Of a stretch of 64,000 nucleotides of DNA, positions 7,791 through 18,315 are shown in pieces (position 1 is the stretch's first letter; each line of letters opens with the position of its first letter). The stretch comes from Vibrio metoecus (GTDB taxonomy: Bacteria > Pseudomonadota > Gammaproteobacteria > Enterobacterales > Vibrionaceae). The notes beneath the pieces are model-generated. The model was not told the DNA's origin. It ran no database searches and saw only the letters and a list, made by a program, of their open reading frames with translations. The stretch covers positions 1,488,001 through 1,552,000 of the forward strand of contig NZ_CP035686.1 in assembly GCF_009665255.1 (NCBI RefSeq). The letters run 5' to 3'. The position numbers were made by a program, and so were the translations under genes.

Positions 7791-9218
7791 GTGAAAAAGC
7801 ACTGGATAAAACAATCAGCAGCATTGTTACTCATGAGCGCAACTTCCTTGGGAGTGGCGAGCTTTGGTGTGTCTGCAGAAACAGAAAACAAACTTGCAGA
7901 TCCGCGTAACGAGACTTATCAGGTACAACACCCTGATCAATACAAGACATGGAAAGAGACGTCAGAGAGTAAACCTATCGAAGATGCTCTGGCGGAAGAT
8001 CCCAACATGATTGTGTTATGGGCGGGCTACGGCTTTGCCAAAGACTACAACAAGGCTCGTGGGCACTTTTACGCATTAGATGATGTTCGCCAAACCTTGC
8101 GTACTGGCGGTCCAACCGATGCCAATTCAGGCCCAATGCCAATGGCCTGTTGGAGCTGTAAATCACCCGATGTGGCAAGAGTAATTGAAGAACGCGGTGA
8201 AGATGGCTATTTCGAAGGCAAATGGGCGCGTTTGGGTGAAGAAATTACTAACCCAATTGGTTGTGCGGACTGCCATGACACGCGCAGTGAAGCCTTCAAA
8301 AATGGTGAACCGGCACTGAAAATCACCCGTCCTTATGTCGAGCGTGCATATCAGGCGATTGGCAAGCCCTTTGATCAAATGTCACGCCTCGATCAACAAG
8401 CGGGTGTGTGTGGTCAGTGCCACGTGGAATACTATTTCGCAGGCCCCACCAAGGCTGTGAAATTCCCTTGGGATATGGGTACCGATGTGGATTCTATGGA
8501 GCGTTATTACGATGCGCTGAATTTCAGCGACTGGACGCACCAACTCTCCAAAGCCCCTATGATTAAGGCGCAGCACCCTGAGTATGAAACGTGGCGTGCT
8601 GGTATTCATGGCAAAAATAATGTGGTGTGTGCGGATTGCCACATGCCTAAGGTGAAAAACGAAGATGGAACAGTGTATACCGACCATAAAATCGGTAACC
8701 CATTTGATCGCTTTGAAAATACCTGTGCAAACTGCCATACCCAAAGCAAAGATGAGTTGAAAAACATTGTCGCGACTCGTAAAGCGCAAGTGTTGAAAAT
8801 GAAGCTGACGGCTGAAAAACAGATCGTTGCAGCACACTTTGAAGCAGCAGCTGCATGGAAAGCCGGTGCAACGGAACAAGAAATGCAATCGATCTTGCAA
8901 GATATCCGTCATGCGCAATGGCGTTGGGATTACTCCATCGCTTCACATGGTGTGCACATGCATGCGCCTGAAGTAGCTTTAGAAGTGTTGGGAACCGCGG
9001 TGGATCGCGCGGCGGATGCACGTACTAAACTGGCGCGTCTATTAGCCACTAAAGGCATCACGGATCCGATTAAGCAACCGGATATCTCAAGCAAAGAGAA
9101 AGCCCAAGCAGCCTTAGGCATGGATATGGAGAAGATGAAAGCCGAGAAACAGCACTTCCTCGATACTGTCGTTCCTGAATGGGATAAGAAAGCCGAGCAA
9201 CGCGAAGCGGACTATTAG
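7791..9218 (+). CDS. nrfA: Ammonia-forming cytochrome c nitrite reductase NrfA
   Basis: 475 residues from GTG 7791 (E. coli NrfA has 478). GGAG lies 8 nt upstream and the signal peptide (VKKHWIKQ then a hydrophobic stretch, cleavage near GVSA) begins at once. The longer upstream frame would precede the signal with 27 unrelated residues. It has the diagnostic catalytic haem site CWSCK (120-124) plus four CxxCH sites: CADCH 158, CGQCH 207, CADCH 280, CANCH 312. This periplasmic dimer reduces nitrite to ammonium with six electrons from formate or menaquinol. It is divergent from nrfBCDE-F and convergent with nrfG, unlike the single E. coli operon. Confidence 0.96.
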   Translation: MKKHWIKQSAALLLMSATSLGVASFGVSAETENKLADPRNETYQVQHPDQYKTWKETSESKPIEDALAEDPNMIVLWAGYGFAKDYNKARGHFYALDDVRQTLRTGGPTDANSGPMPMACWSCKSPDVARVIEERGEDGYFEGKWARLGEEITNPIGCADCHDTRSEAFKNGEPALKITRPYVERAYQAIGKPFDQMSRLDQQAGVCGQCHVEYYFAGPTKAVKFPWDMGTDVDSMERYYDALNFSDWTHQLSKAPMIKAQHPEYETWRAGIHGKNNVVCADCHMPKVKNEDGTVYTDHKIGNPFDRFENTCANCHTQSKDELKNIVATRKAQVLKMKLTAEKQIVAAHFEAAAAWKAGATEQEMQSILQDIRHAQWRWDYSIASHGVHMHAPEVALEVLGTAVDRAADARTKLARLLATKGITDPIKQPDISSKEKAQAALGMDMEKMKAEKQHFLDTVVPEWDKKAEQREADY

Positions 9219-9301
9219 ACGAAAAGTCAGTAGACGCTAGAAGTCAGGGTTTAAGCCTCGATTCTGCACTCTCGTGACATTGACATAGAGTGCCTTCAAC
9301 G

Positions 9302-9326
9302 AAAAGCCAACAGTGCGTTGGCTTTT
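9302..9326 (+). terminator. Terminator of nrfA
   Basis: A 10-bp stem, AAAAGCCAAC/GTTGGCTTTT, with a 5-nt loop followed by CTTCT. A second possible hairpin (GCACTCT/AGAGTGC, 9266-9293) sits just before it. Confidence 0.75.
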
Positions 9327-9399
9327 CTTCTATTTAAACAAGATAAGTTCAAACAAAATAACGGCTTCGAGTCGAAGGTAGCTAGTGCTTGGTGACGAT

Positions 9400-10023
9400 T
9401 TAGCTGGCTTTGACCACTCGTGATTTCGCCAGCTCCAATTGTTGAATGATTTTGGCTCTATCGAGAGCGAGATCGGGCGAGTCCAATAAATGCAGCCAAG
9501 TTTCCACTGCCTGCTGATAACGAAAGCTGATCATGTGGTCTTGAGCAATCAGTGTTAGTGCCGTTTCATTAAATGGTTCAATTTCTAAAGCCGTATTCAA
9601 AAGCTGAGTTACTTCATCATTCATGTTTTGCTTATGTTGATAGTAAAGCGCTGTCGCTTTCGCGGCATATTGGTTAGCGGTCGGAAACTCGGTCAATCGA
9701 ATCGCGTAATCAAAACATTGTGTTGCAGCGGGAAAATCACTCTCCAATAAATAGCCTTGCCCCAAAGAGAACCATACATCGGCTTGATTGGGATCTTTAC
9801 GTAACGCTTCCTGCAAATCACTCATTGTCTGAGTCAGTGATTTTGTTTCGGCCTTAACTTGGGCTTTAGGCTCTGGCTGCTGCATCCATAAAAAAAGACC
9901 CACGCTCACCATAGTCACAATTCCGACAAACCCAACTGCGACTCGGCGCGGGGTTCGAATCAATAGATAAATCGCCATTGCCACTACCGCAGCGACACCC
10001 AGTATCAGCGTCATCCCATCCAT
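9400..10023 (-). CDS. nrfG: TPR protein NrfG (cytochrome c maturation)
   Basis: 207 residues. Two N-terminal membrane helices (about 3-22 and 30-47) are followed by a periplasmic tetratricopeptide domain (about 65-195; motifs such as DVWFSLGQGYL and ETALTLIAQ). NrfG and the C-terminal part of CcmI/CcmH bind apocytochrome C-termini and assist haem attachment; NrfG serves the CxxCK site of NrfA. It is transcribed alone on the minus strand, convergent with nrfA. Sequence alone would also allow a CcmI-like protein, but the nrf setting favours nrfG. Confidence 0.78.
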   Translation of the reverse strand: MDGMTLILGVAAVVAMAIYLLIRTPRRVAVGFVGIVTMVSVGLFLWMQQPEPKAQVKAETKSLTQTMSDLQEALRKDPNQADVWFSLGQGYLLESDFPAATQCFDYAIRLTEFPTANQYAAKATALYYQHKQNMNDEVTQLLNTALEIEPFNETALTLIAQDHMISFRYQQAVETWLHLLDSPDLALDRAKIIQQLELAKSRVVKAS

Positions 10024-10105
10024 ATTGACTCCTTAACCATTTGCCCAGCCAGTATAACTAAGTGTTTGTGAGAAAACTGAGTGGGGCTTATAGGCTGTAA
10101 GCGGG

Positions 10106-10135
10106 ATCAAAAAAGCCGGACGATTGTCCGGCTTT
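10106..10135 (-). terminator. Terminator of gyrA
   Basis: AAAGCCGGAC/GTCCGGCTTT (10-bp stem, GATT loop; stem 10112-10135). On the minus strand it is followed by TTTTTT, about 65 nt past the gyrA stop. Confidence 0.85.
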
Positions 10136-10198
10136 GATTAGGCACTTTATGAATTTCCCCGACCTAAGTGTGATTAGGTGGAGATATGACAGAGCAGA

Positions 10199-12880
10199 TT
10201 ACTCTTCTTCACCATCATCTTGTGCAACAGGTGCATCGTTCTCAACGAGTGCTTCTTCGCCTTCTGGCAATTCAGATTCTTCGATTTCATCGATACGCTG
10301 CAGACCCACCACACTTTCACCTTCCGAAGTACGGATTAAGGTAACGCCTTGTGTATTACGGCCCACTTGGCTTACTTCCGCCACGCGAGTACGTACCAAT
10401 GTGCCGGCATTGGTGATCATCATGAACTCATCACCCTCGGCCACTTGTACTGCACCCACTACGCTGCCGTTACGCTCAGAGACTTTGATCGAAACCACAC
10501 CCTGAGTACCACGACCTTTGGTTGGGTATTCAGACAAGCTGGTACGCTTACCGTAACCATTTTCGGTTACTGTAAGCACATCACCTTCGGCCTTCGGTAC
10601 GATAAGCGATACTACTTGGTCGCCGTCAGCCAGTTTCATGCCACGAACGCCCGCAGCGGTACGACCCATTGGTCTTACACCTTTGAACTTGATCTCTGGC
10701 TGGCCATTTTCATCAAGAACGGGTTGACCATTTTCATCCACAACCGCGGTTTCTTCGGACTCTTTAAAGCGAACCACTTTACCGAATTTAGAGAACAGCA
10801 TAATTTCGCTTTCGCCATCGGTGATATCCACACCAATCAGCGAGTCTTCGTCACGCAGGTTGAGCGCAATCAAACCATTCGCACGAACGTTGGCAAACTG
10901 ATCCAGTGACGTTTTCTTCACAGTACCGTCACCGGTTGCCATGAAGATGAATTTATCTTCGCTAAACTCAGTCACTGGCAGAATCGCTGTAATACGCTCG
11001 TTTTCTTCCAGAGGAAGCAGGTTCACGATTGGCTTACCACGTGCAGTACGGCTTGCCAACGGCAGTTGGTAAACCTTCATACGGTAAGTTTTGCCGCGAG
11101 TTGAGAACAGCAGAATGTTATCGTGAGTATTGGCAACCAGAAGACGTTCAATGTAGTCCTCTTCTTTCATTTTGGTTGCGCTCTTACCTTTACCACCACG
11201 ACGCTGTGCTTCGTAGTCACTCAGTAATTGATACTTCACATAACCTTCGTGTGACAGAGTCACAACCACATCTTCACGGGCGATCAGCTCTTCCATGTCG
11301 ATGTCGTGGGTTGCTGCAGTAATTTCAGTGCGGCGCGCATCGCTAAAGCCAGCGCGAATCGCTTCAAGCTCTTCACGGATCACTTCCATCAAGCGCTCTG
11401 TACTCGCCAGAATGTGCATCAACGCCGCGATTTCTTCGAGAAGTTGCTTGTACTCATCGAGGATCTTCTCGTGCTCTAGACCAGTCAGCTTGTGCAGACG
11501 CAGATCCAGAATCGCTTGCGCTTGTTGCTCAGTCAGGAAGTACTTGCCATCGCGGATGCCGTATTGTGGCTCAAGCCACTCAGGACGCGCAGCATCAGTA
11601 CCCGCACGCTCAAGCATCGCAGCAACGTTGCCAAGATCCCAACCACGGGCAATTAAGCCTTCTTTTGCTTCTGCAGGCGTGGCGGCATGACGGATCAGTT
11701 CGATGATCTCATCAATGTTCGCCAGAGCCAGTGCCAAACCTTCAAGGATATGGGCACGCTCACGCGCTTTGCGCAGTTCAAAAATAGTACGACGAGTCAC
11801 CACTTCACGGCGATGGTCGACGAAACACTTCAGCATCTCTTTCAGGTTAAACAGCTTAGGCTGACCGTTATCGAGTGCCACCATGTTGATACCGAAAGTG
11901 GTTTGCAGCTGAGTGTTGGCATACAGGTTGTTCAGAACCACTTCGCCAACCGCATCACGCTTACACTCAATCACAATGCGCATACCGTCTTTATCAGACT
12001 CGTCACGCAGTGCACTGATGCCTTCGACTTTCTTCTCTTTCACCAACTCAGCGATTTTTTCGATCAAGCGAGCTTTGTTCACTTGATAAGGGATTTCGCT
12101 GACGATGATGGTTTCTTTGCCGTTCTTATCGGTTTCGATTTCCGCTTTCGAGCGCATGTAAACCTTGCCACGGCCGGTTTTGTACGCGTCAATGATGCCT
12201 TTACGGCCACTGATCAGCGCTGCGGTTGGGAAATCTGGACCAGGAATGTAATCCATCAACTCATCAATGGTGATCGCTTCATTATCGATGTAGGCTAAAC
12301 AGCCATCGATCACTTCACCTAAGTTGTGCGGAGGAATATTGGTTGCCATACCCACCGCAATACCGGATGAACCGTTGATCAGCAGGTTCGGAATCTTCGT
12401 CGGCAATACCGCAGGGATCTGCTCGGTGCCGTCATAGTTCGGCACGTAGTCAACGGTTTCTTTGTCTAGGTCTGCCAAGAGTTCGTGCGCGATTTTCGAC
12501 ATACGAACTTCGGTATAACGCATTGCCGCCGCGGAGTCGCCGTCGATCGAGCCAAAGTTACCTTGGCCATCGACCAACATGTAACGAAGTGAGAAAGGCT
12601 GCGCCATACGCACGATGGTGTCGTAAACCGCACTATCACCATGAGGGTGATATTTACCGATTACGTCACCTACCACACGGGCAGATTTTTTATAGGCTTT
12701 GTTCCAGTCGTTGCCCAGCACATTCATCGCGAACAGTACGCGTCGGTGTACTGGTTTAAGGCCATCACGCACATCAGGAAGAGCACGACCCACGATAACC
12801 GACATCGCGTAGTCCAAATACGAACTGCGTAGCTCGTCTTCGATGTTTACGGGCGTGATCTCTTTAGCTAGATCGCTCAT
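10199..12880 (-). CDS. gyrA: DNA gyrase subunit A
   Basis: 893 residues. GyrA breaks and rejoins DNA in the A2B2 gyrase. The N-terminal breakage-reunion domain has the active tyrosine (Tyr122 in [10 protein letters not shown]). The C-terminal domain has six beta-pinwheel repeats and the GyrA box (QRRGGKGK). The tail is very acidic (from about 860). In the quinolone region GDSAVYD retains Ser83 and Asp87, the susceptible form. Two in-tandem VxDENGQP repeats form a loop near 740-760. The terminator at 10106-10135 closes the unit. Confidence 0.99.
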   Translation of the reverse strand: MSDLAKEITPVNIEDELRSSYLDYAMSVIVGRALPDVRDGLKPVHRRVLFAMNVLGNDWNKAYKKSARVVGDVIGKYHPHGDSAVYDTIVRMAQPFSLRYMLVDGQGNFGSIDGDSAAAMRYTEVRMSKIAHELLADLDKETVDYVPNYDGTEQIPAVLPTKIPNLLINGSSGIAVGMATNIPPHNLGEVIDGCLAYIDNEAITIDELMDYIPGPDFPTAALISGRKGIIDAYKTGRGKVYMRSKAEIETDKNGKETIIVSEIPYQVNKARLIEKIAELVKEKKVEGISALRDESDKDGMRIVIECKRDAVGEVVLNNLYANTQLQTTFGINMVALDNGQPKLFNLKEMLKCFVDHRREVVTRRTIFELRKARERAHILEGLALALANIDEIIELIRHAATPAEAKEGLIARGWDLGNVAAMLERAGTDAARPEWLEPQYGIRDGKYFLTEQQAQAILDLRLHKLTGLEHEKILDEYKQLLEEIAALMHILASTERLMEVIREELEAIRAGFSDARRTEITAATHDIDMEELIAREDVVVTLSHEGYVKYQLLSDYEAQRRGGKGKSATKMKEEDYIERLLVANTHDNILLFSTRGKTYRMKVYQLPLASRTARGKPIVNLLPLEENERITAILPVTEFSEDKFIFMATGDGTVKKTSLDQFANVRANGLIALNLRDEDSLIGVDITDGESEIMLFSKFGKVVRFKESEETAVVDENGQPVLDENGQPEIKFKGVRPMGRTAAGVRGMKLADGDQVVSLIVPKAEGDVLTVTENGYGKRTSLSEYPTKGRGTQGVVSIKVSERNGSVVGAVQVAEGDEFMMITNAGTLVRTRVAEVSQVGRNTQGVTLIRTSEGESVVGLQRIDEIEESELPEGEEALVENDAPVAQDDGEEE

Positions 12881-13230
12881 AGAGCCATTATCCCTCTATA
12901 GTTTGATCGGTATACCCAAATTCTTACTGAAACGGGGCTCACTACAAGATTGAGCGCCAAGTCAGTCGAGAACTGGATATTCTTGATACTTATAAGGTGA
13001 AAAAATATAACACATGTTTCCACGCTTCGGCATTACTTTCCCTGACCTTTTATCAGGTTGTGACCTTGGTTGCGTCTTAAATGCCGAGAATTTACACATT
13101 CCTTGCACTTGGCAAAGTTAGATGGTTGTTTTTTAAACGCTCATCGTCAAATCTGGCATCTCAACTGGTGCGATTTACTCAGCGCGCTATAATGCCACTC
13201 TTCACGGATGCGTAACACAGGCGATACAAG
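12881..13230. promoter_or_regulatory. Divergent promoter region gyrA/ubiG
   Basis: No gene is seen in these 350 bases. A short inverted repeat, CATAGAG/CTCTATAG (12879-12901), surrounds the gyrA ribosome-binding area and could form a hairpin in the gyrA leader. I cannot place either start site with confidence. Confidence 0.5.
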
Positions 13231-13968
13231 ATGGCTTCAATAGACTTGGCTTCGACACCACTGACAGCAACACAGAACGTCGATCCTAATGAAATCAAAA
13301 AATTTGAGGATATGGCTTCCCGTTGGTGGGATCTGGAAGGCGAATTCAAGCCTTTACACCAGATCAACCCTCTACGTTTGAACTATGTGCTAGAAAAAGC
13401 CAATGGCCTGTTTGGGAAGAGGGTTTTGGATGTCGGCTGTGGTGGCGGCATTTTAGCCGAAAGCATGGCGCGCGAAGGCGCACAAGTGACTGGTCTTGAT
13501 ATGGGTAAAGAACCGTTAGAAGTGGCACGTTTGCATGCTCTCGAAACTGGCACGAAACTGGCCTACATCCAAAGCACTGTTGAAGATCATGCGACTGCCA
13601 ACCCGCAAACGTATGATGTGGTAACTTGCATGGAGATGCTGGAGCACGTTCCTGACCCACTTTCGGTAATTCAGTCTTGCGCCAAACTGGTTAAACCCGG
13701 TGGTCATGTGTTCTTCTCTACGCTTAACCGCAACTTTAAGTCCTATCTGTTTGCGATCGTGGGTGCAGAAAAGCTGCTGAAAATCGTTCCGGAAGGCACG
13801 CATGACCACAATAAATTCATTCGTCCATCTGAATTATTGAAGATGATTGACCAAACCGCGTTGCAAGAACAAGGCATCACCGGCTTACTTTATAATCCGC
13901 TGACCGATACCTACCGTTTAGGTGCCAATGTCGATGTCAATTACATCGTCCATACCCGCCTAATTTAA
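13231..13968 (+). CDS. ubiG: Ubiquinone biosynthesis O-methyltransferase UbiG
   Basis: 245 residues. A class I SAM methyltransferase with motif [10 protein letters not shown] (about 66-74), the acidic loop TGLDMG, and post-I motif [11 protein letters not shown]. UbiG performs both O-methylations of ubiquinone synthesis (2-polyprenyl-6-hydroxyphenol and 3-demethylubiquinol). [26 protein letters not shown] at the N-terminus (quoted here only as a signature, about 24-49) is typical. It lies divergent from gyrA, as in E. coli and other gamma-proteobacteria, and is followed by its own terminator. Confidence 0.97.
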   Translation: MASIDLASTPLTATQNVDPNEIKKFEDMASRWWDLEGEFKPLHQINPLRLNYVLEKANGLFGKRVLDVGCGGGILAESMAREGAQVTGLDMGKEPLEVARLHALETGTKLAYIQSTVEDHATANPQTYDVVTCMEMLEHVPDPLSVIQSCAKLVKPGGHVFFSTLNRNFKSYLFAIVGAEKLLKIVPEGTHDHNKFIRPSELLKMIDQTALQEQGITGLLYNPLTDTYRLGANVDVNYIVHTRLI

Positions 13969-13994
13969 CGCATAGACAACGCTAAAAAATCGCC

Positions 13995-14021
13995 GCGGTA
14001 GCACAGGTTACCGCACTTTTT
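13995..14021 (+). terminator. Terminator of ubiG
   Basis: GCGGTAGC/GTTACCGC stem (one G-U pair, loop ACAG) followed by ACTTTTTT, about 25 nt after the ubiG stop. Confidence 0.85.
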
Positions 14022-14214
14022 TAGTCTATTTTTCGTGCGTTTGATTCCATTTTGAACGATCCAATTTCAGCGTAAATTTTTCCTTAAAGATCAAGAAAAT
14101 TTTTTTCGTTTGTGGTTACGAATAAAGCGATGTGGAAAAGGCAGTTTTTTACAATCAACTCTGCTCTTTGATCATCAGTAAGTGGGCACTAACTGATTTT
14201 TTTAATTTTGCTAG

Positions 14215-14223
14215 TTATCCACA
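14215..14223 (+). promoter_or_regulatory. DnaA box upstream of nrdA
   Basis: TTATCCACA is a perfect DnaA box. A weaker inverted copy (TGTGGAAAA) is at 14131-14139. E. coli nrdAB is controlled by DnaA, so a role in coupling dNTP supply to replication is likely. Confidence 0.6.
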
Positions 14224-14293
14224 ATCTGTCCCCTAACTGTAACTTGCAATAGGCCTCTCATAGCACTATCTTGTAACCCGAACACTGAAGCAC

Positions 14294-14328
14294 CCCTACA
14301 TATAGTGTTTATGACTCTATATGTAGGG
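14294..14328 (+). promoter_or_regulatory. Paired NrdR boxes upstream of nrdA
   Basis: CCCTACATATAG (14294-14305) and CTATATGTAGGG (14317-14328) are exact inverted repeats. Each core fits the NrdR consensus CwATATaTwG with one mismatch, and core starts are 21 bp apart (two helical turns). NrdR represses ribonucleotide reductase genes according to ATP/dATP level. The rest of 14022-14416 holds no gene. Confidence 0.75.
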
Positions 14329-14416
14329 CGAGCTTGATCACAAAAGCCGCGATTCAATTTACAAGAATTAGACAAAAATACGGCTTTTATCAGTTTTGTT
14401 AGGGAAATGAAGCAGA

Positions 14417-16699
14417 ATGAACCAACAACTTACTGTCACCAAGCGTGATGGCCGCAAAGAAACTATTGATTTGGATAAGATCCACCGAGTGATCACTTGG
14501 GCTGCCGAAGGACTGCAAAACGTTTCTGTCTCTCAAGTAGAACTGCGCGCTCATATTCAGTTCTATGATGGCATTACGACCTCAGACATCCATGAAACTA
14601 TCATCAAGTCGGCGGCGGATCTGATTTCTGAAGAAACGCCGGACTACCAATATCTTGCTGCGCGCCTTGCGGTTTTCCACCTGCGCAAAAAGGCTTATGG
14701 GGAATATGAGCCGCCAACGCTGTTCAAACACGTGACCAATATGGTCGAGAAAGGCAAATACGATAAACATTTGCTAGAAGACTATACCCGTGAAGAGCTG
14801 GAACTGATGGATCAGTTCATTGACCACCGTCGTGATCTGGATTTCTCTTACGCTGCGGTGAAACAGCTTGAGGGCAAATATTTCGTACAGAACCGTGTGA
14901 CGGGTCAAATCTACGAAAGTGCACAGTTCCTGTACATTTTGGTGGCTGCTTGCCTATTTGCTAAGTATCCCAAAGAGACGCGACTTGACTACATCAAGCG
15001 TTTCTATGATGCGACGTCGACCTTTAAGATCTCGCTGCCAACGCCAATTATGTCGGGTGTACGTACTCCGACTCGTCAGTTTAGCTCTTGTGTGCTGATT
15101 GAGTGTGGCGACAGCCTAGATTCTATCAATGCAACGGCGAGCTCGATTGTTCGCTACGTTTCTCAACGTGCCGGTATTGGTATCAACGCAGGTCGTATTC
15201 GTGCGCTGGGTTCGGAAATCCGTGGTGGCGAAGCGTTCCACACTGGCTGTATCCCATTTTACAAGTACTTCCAAACGGCGGTGAAATGCTGCTCGCAAGG
15301 CGGTGTTCGTGGTGGTGCAGCAACTGTGTTCTACCCTCTATGGCATGGTGAAGCGGAATCTCTGCTGGTTCTGAAGAACAACCGTGGTGTAGAAGAGAAC
15401 CGTGTTCGTCATATGGATTACGGTGTTCAGCTCAACAAACTGATGTACAAGCGTCTGGTTGAAGGCGGCAACATTACCCTATTCTCTCCTTCTGATGTTC
15501 CTGGACTGTACGATGCGTTCTTCCAAGATCAGGATGAATTCGAACGCCTGTACGTGAAGTACGAAAACGATCCTTCTATTAAGAAGAAAACCGTTAAAGC
15601 GCTGGAAATCTTTACTCTGCTGATGCAAGAGCGTGCCTCAACAGGCCGTATCTACATTCAGAACGTAGACCACTGTAACACGCACAGCCCATTTGATGCG
15701 GCCGTTGCGCCTGTGCGTCAATCAAACCTGTGTCTGGAAATCGCGCTGCCAACTTCACCACTGGCGAATGTGGAAGATGAAAGCGGTGAAATTGCCCTGT
15801 GTACCCTTTCTGCATTTAACTTAGGTGCAATTCAGTCACTGGATGATTTTGAAGAGCTGTCTGACCTTGTGGTTCGTGCTCTGGATGCACTGTTGGATTA
15901 CCAAGACTACCCACTGCCTGCGGCACGTCGTTCTTCAATGAACCGCCGTACTCTGGGTGTAGGCGTGATCAACTACGCTTACTACCTAGCGAAAAACGGC
16001 GTGAAATACTCTGATGGCAGCGCAAATGGTCTGACTCATCGCACATTTGAAGCCATGCAGTATCACCTGCTACGTGCTTCAATGAAGCTCGCGAAAGAAC
16101 AAGGTCGTTGCCCACTGTTCCATGAGACTAACTACGCGAAAGGCTTGATGCCTATCGATACTTACAAGAAAGATATCGATCTCGTATGTGCAGAACCTCT
16201 GCATTACGACTGGGACAAGCTACGCCATGAGATCATGGAACACGGTCTGCGTAACTCGACTCTGACTGCATTGATGCCATCAGAGACTTCATCGCAAATC
16301 TCTAACGCGACTAACGGTATCGAGCCACCACGTGGTTATGTTTCGGTAAAAGCGTCAAAAGATGGCATCCTGAAGCAAGTGGTTCCTGAATTCACTCGCT
16401 TTAAAGAGAACTATGAACTGCTGTGGAACATCGGTTCGAACGACGGCTATCTGCACTTAGTGGGTATCATGCAAAAGTTCGTTGACCAAGCGATCTCAGC
16501 CAATACTAACTACGATCCAAGTAATTTCGATTCAGGCAAAGTACCGATGAAGAAACTACTGCAAGATCTGCTGACAGCGTACAAGTTTGGTGTAAAAACG
16601 CTGTACTACCATAACACTCGTGATGGCGCGAAAGACGAGCAAACTGATGCTGTCAAAGTGCAAGAAGATGATTGCGCAAGCGGTGCTTGTAAAATCTAA
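14417..16699 (+). CDS. nrdA: Class Ia ribonucleoside-diphosphate reductase, alpha subunit
   Basis: 760 residues. An N-terminal ATP-cone (about 5-95) senses ATP/dATP. The ten-stranded barrel carries the active-site cysteines (FSSCVLIECGD near 225; NLCLEIALPT with the thiyl Cys and Glu near 440). The C-terminal tail DDCASGACKI has the CxxxxC pair that re-reduces the active site. It converts NDPs to dNDPs in the cytoplasm with NrdB. It heads nrdA-nrdB-yfaE; the NrdR and DnaA boxes upstream indicate control. Confidence 0.99.
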   Translation: MNQQLTVTKRDGRKETIDLDKIHRVITWAAEGLQNVSVSQVELRAHIQFYDGITTSDIHETIIKSAADLISEETPDYQYLAARLAVFHLRKKAYGEYEPPTLFKHVTNMVEKGKYDKHLLEDYTREELELMDQFIDHRRDLDFSYAAVKQLEGKYFVQNRVTGQIYESAQFLYILVAACLFAKYPKETRLDYIKRFYDATSTFKISLPTPIMSGVRTPTRQFSSCVLIECGDSLDSINATASSIVRYVSQRAGIGINAGRIRALGSEIRGGEAFHTGCIPFYKYFQTAVKCCSQGGVRGGAATVFYPLWHGEAESLLVLKNNRGVEENRVRHMDYGVQLNKLMYKRLVEGGNITLFSPSDVPGLYDAFFQDQDEFERLYVKYENDPSIKKKTVKALEIFTLLMQERASTGRIYIQNVDHCNTHSPFDAAVAPVRQSNLCLEIALPTSPLANVEDESGEIALCTLSAFNLGAIQSLDDFEELSDLVVRALDALLDYQDYPLPAARRSSMNRRTLGVGVINYAYYLAKNGVKYSDGSANGLTHRTFEAMQYHLLRASMKLAKEQGRCPLFHETNYAKGLMPIDTYKKDIDLVCAEPLHYDWDKLRHEIMEHGLRNSTLTALMPSETSSQISNATNGIEPPRGYVSVKASKDGILKQVVPEFTRFKENYELLWNIGSNDGYLHLVGIMQKFVDQAISANTNYDPSNFDSGKVPMKKLLQDLLTAYKFGVKTLYYHNTRDGAKDEQTDAVKVQEDDCASGACKI

Positions 16700-16750
16700 G
16701 CTTATTCAAGCTAAACCACGAGATAATAGTTTAACTCTTTGATTTGCATG

Positions 16751-16770
16751 CCTCTTGCTCAGGCAAGAGG
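16751..16770 (+). other. Hairpin between nrdA and nrdB
   Basis: CCTCTTGC/GCAAGAGG is a perfect 8-bp stem with loop TCAG, 20 nt before the nrdB start. There is no T-run, so it is not a simple terminator. It may set the nrdA:nrdB ratio through mRNA processing or stability. Confidence 0.5.
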
Positions 16771-16790
16771 CCAAACGGATGAAGGCAACA

Positions 16791-17924
16791 ATGGCTTACA
16801 GTACTTTTACCCAAAAAAAGAATGACCAACTAAAAGAACCTATGTTTCTTGGTCAGCCTGTCAACGTCGCACGTTACGACCAACAAAAATATGAAATCTT
16901 CGAGAAGCTGATTGAAAAGCAACTCTCCTTCTTCTGGCGTCCGGAAGAAGTGGATGTGTCAAGCGATCGTATTGATTACGGCAAACTGCCTGATCATGAG
17001 AAGCACATTTTCATTTCGAACCTGAAATACCAAACTCTGCTCGATTCAATTCAAGGCCGCAGCCCGAACGTAGCACTGCTACCGTTGGTTTCACTGCCTG
17101 AACTGGAAACGTGGATTGAGACTTGGTCTTTCTCTGAGACCATTCACTCACGCTCATACACGCACATCATCCGTAACATCGTGAATGATCCTGCGGTGGT
17201 GTTTGACGATATCGTTGAAAACGAGCACATCCTCAAGCGTGCGAAAGACATCGCCCACTACTACGATGATTTGATCCAGTTAACTAACGACTACCACCGT
17301 TACGGTGAGGGCCAACATCAGATCAACGGTGAAACAGTTAATGTTTCCCTCAAAAATCTGAAGAAGAAACTGTATCTGTGCTTAATGTCAGTCAATGCGC
17401 TGGAAGCGATCCGCTTTTACGTAAGTTTTGCCTGTTCATTTGCGTTTGCAGAACGTGAGTTGATGGAAGGCAATGCGAAGATCATCAAACTGATTGCGCG
17501 TGATGAAGCTCTGCACCTGACAGGTACTCAGCACATGCTCAACCTCCTGCGCAACGGTATGGACGATTTCACCTTCCTGCAAGTTGCAGAAGAGTGTAAA
17601 CAAGAAAGTTTTGATCTGTTCAAAGAAGCGGCAGAGCAGGAAAAAGAGTGGGCAGCTTACTTGTTCAAAGACGGTTCGATGATTGGCCTTAACAAAGATA
17701 TTTTGTGCCAGTACGTTGAGTACATTACCAACATTCGTATGCAAGCCGTGGGTCTTGAGCCAGCTTACCCAACTGCGACCACCAACCCGATTCCTTGGAT
17801 CAATGCTTGGTTATCTTCTGATAACGTACAAGTTGCTCCTCAAGAAGCTGAAATCAGTTCTTACTTGGTTGGCCAAATCGACAACGAAGTTAGCACCGAT
17901 GATTTCGAGGGCTTTGAACTGTAA
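16791..17924 (+). CDS. nrdB: Class Ia ribonucleoside-diphosphate reductase, beta subunit
   Basis: 377 residues from ATG 16791 (E. coli NrdB 376; the frame extends 12 codons upstream, but GAAGG and homology favour this start). The diiron and radical residues are where expected: Asp85, Glu116, His119, Tyr123 (SRSYTHI), then [10 protein letters not shown] and [11 protein letters not shown] for the remaining ligands. NrdB makes the tyrosyl radical needed by NrdA. The C-terminal tail (DDFEGFEL) docks to NrdA. Its stop overlaps the yfaE start (TAATG). Confidence 0.98.
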   Translation: MAYSTFTQKKNDQLKEPMFLGQPVNVARYDQQKYEIFEKLIEKQLSFFWRPEEVDVSSDRIDYGKLPDHEKHIFISNLKYQTLLDSIQGRSPNVALLPLVSLPELETWIETWSFSETIHSRSYTHIIRNIVNDPAVVFDDIVENEHILKRAKDIAHYYDDLIQLTNDYHRYGEGQHQINGETVNVSLKNLKKKLYLCLMSVNALEAIRFYVSFACSFAFAERELMEGNAKIIKLIARDEALHLTGTQHMLNLLRNGMDDFTFLQVAEECKQESFDLFKEAAEQEKEWAAYLFKDGSMIGLNKDILCQYVEYITNIRMQAVGLEPAYPTATTNPIPWINAWLSSDNVQVAPQEAEISSYLVGQIDNEVSTDDFEGFEL

Positions 17925-18202
17925 TGGCGGCAATCAAAATCAACAAACTGCTGACCATTGAGTCTAACCCTAGCCACACCCTGCTTGAAAGCATGGAAAA
18001 AGCGGGGTTAGATCCAGAATACAACTGTCGCGACGGGCATTGCGGTGCCTGTCGTTGTCAATTGATCTCTGGTGAAGTCGAGTATGTTGGTTTTGCGATG
18101 GCGTACACGCAAGGTAACGAAATTTTGCCGTGCATATGCCGCGCAAAATCAGCATTGGAAATCGAGCAGGTCGCTTATCAGCTCAAAGCTAAACGCGCGT
18201 AG
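17924..18202 (+). CDS. yfaE: 2Fe-2S ferredoxin YfaE (NrdB diiron cofactor maintenance)
   Basis: 92 residues, plant-type ferredoxin fold with NCRDGHCGACRC (Cys35, 40, 43) and the fourth ligand in LPCICRA (Cys70 or 72). In E. coli YfaE reduces the diferric centre of NrdB to regenerate the tyrosyl radical. Translation is coupled to nrdB through a shared TAATG. Same gene order as E. coli. Confidence 0.95.
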   Translation: MAAIKINKLLTIESNPSHTLLESMEKAGLDPEYNCRDGHCGACRCQLISGEVEYVGFAMAYTQGNEILPCICRAKSALEIEQVAYQLKAKRA

Positions 18203-18293
18203 TATACACATTAACCAATGCTGACGACCTAATCCGCTGCGTTTAAATTGGTTTGAGATTCGCACGTATCCACAGCTTCAACGAAAATGATCT

Positions 18294-18315
18294 AGCCAGA
18301 GCTTACGCTCTGGCT
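18294..18315. terminator. Hairpin after yfaE
   Basis: AGCCAGAGC/GCTCTGGCT, 9-bp stem with TTAC loop, then CTATT. It lies between the convergent yfaE and the 119-residue ORF, overlapping the end of the latter. A bidirectional role is possible. Confidence 0.55.

Noticed and set aside
10700..10760. Short tandem repeat inside gyrA
   Set aside because: It encodes two similar DENGQP loops in the C-terminal domain; in frame and common in vibrio GyrA-like proteins, not a mobile or phase-variable repeat.
10199..12880. Quinolone-resistance changes in gyrA
   Set aside because: Ser83 and Asp87 are both present, as in susceptible strains.
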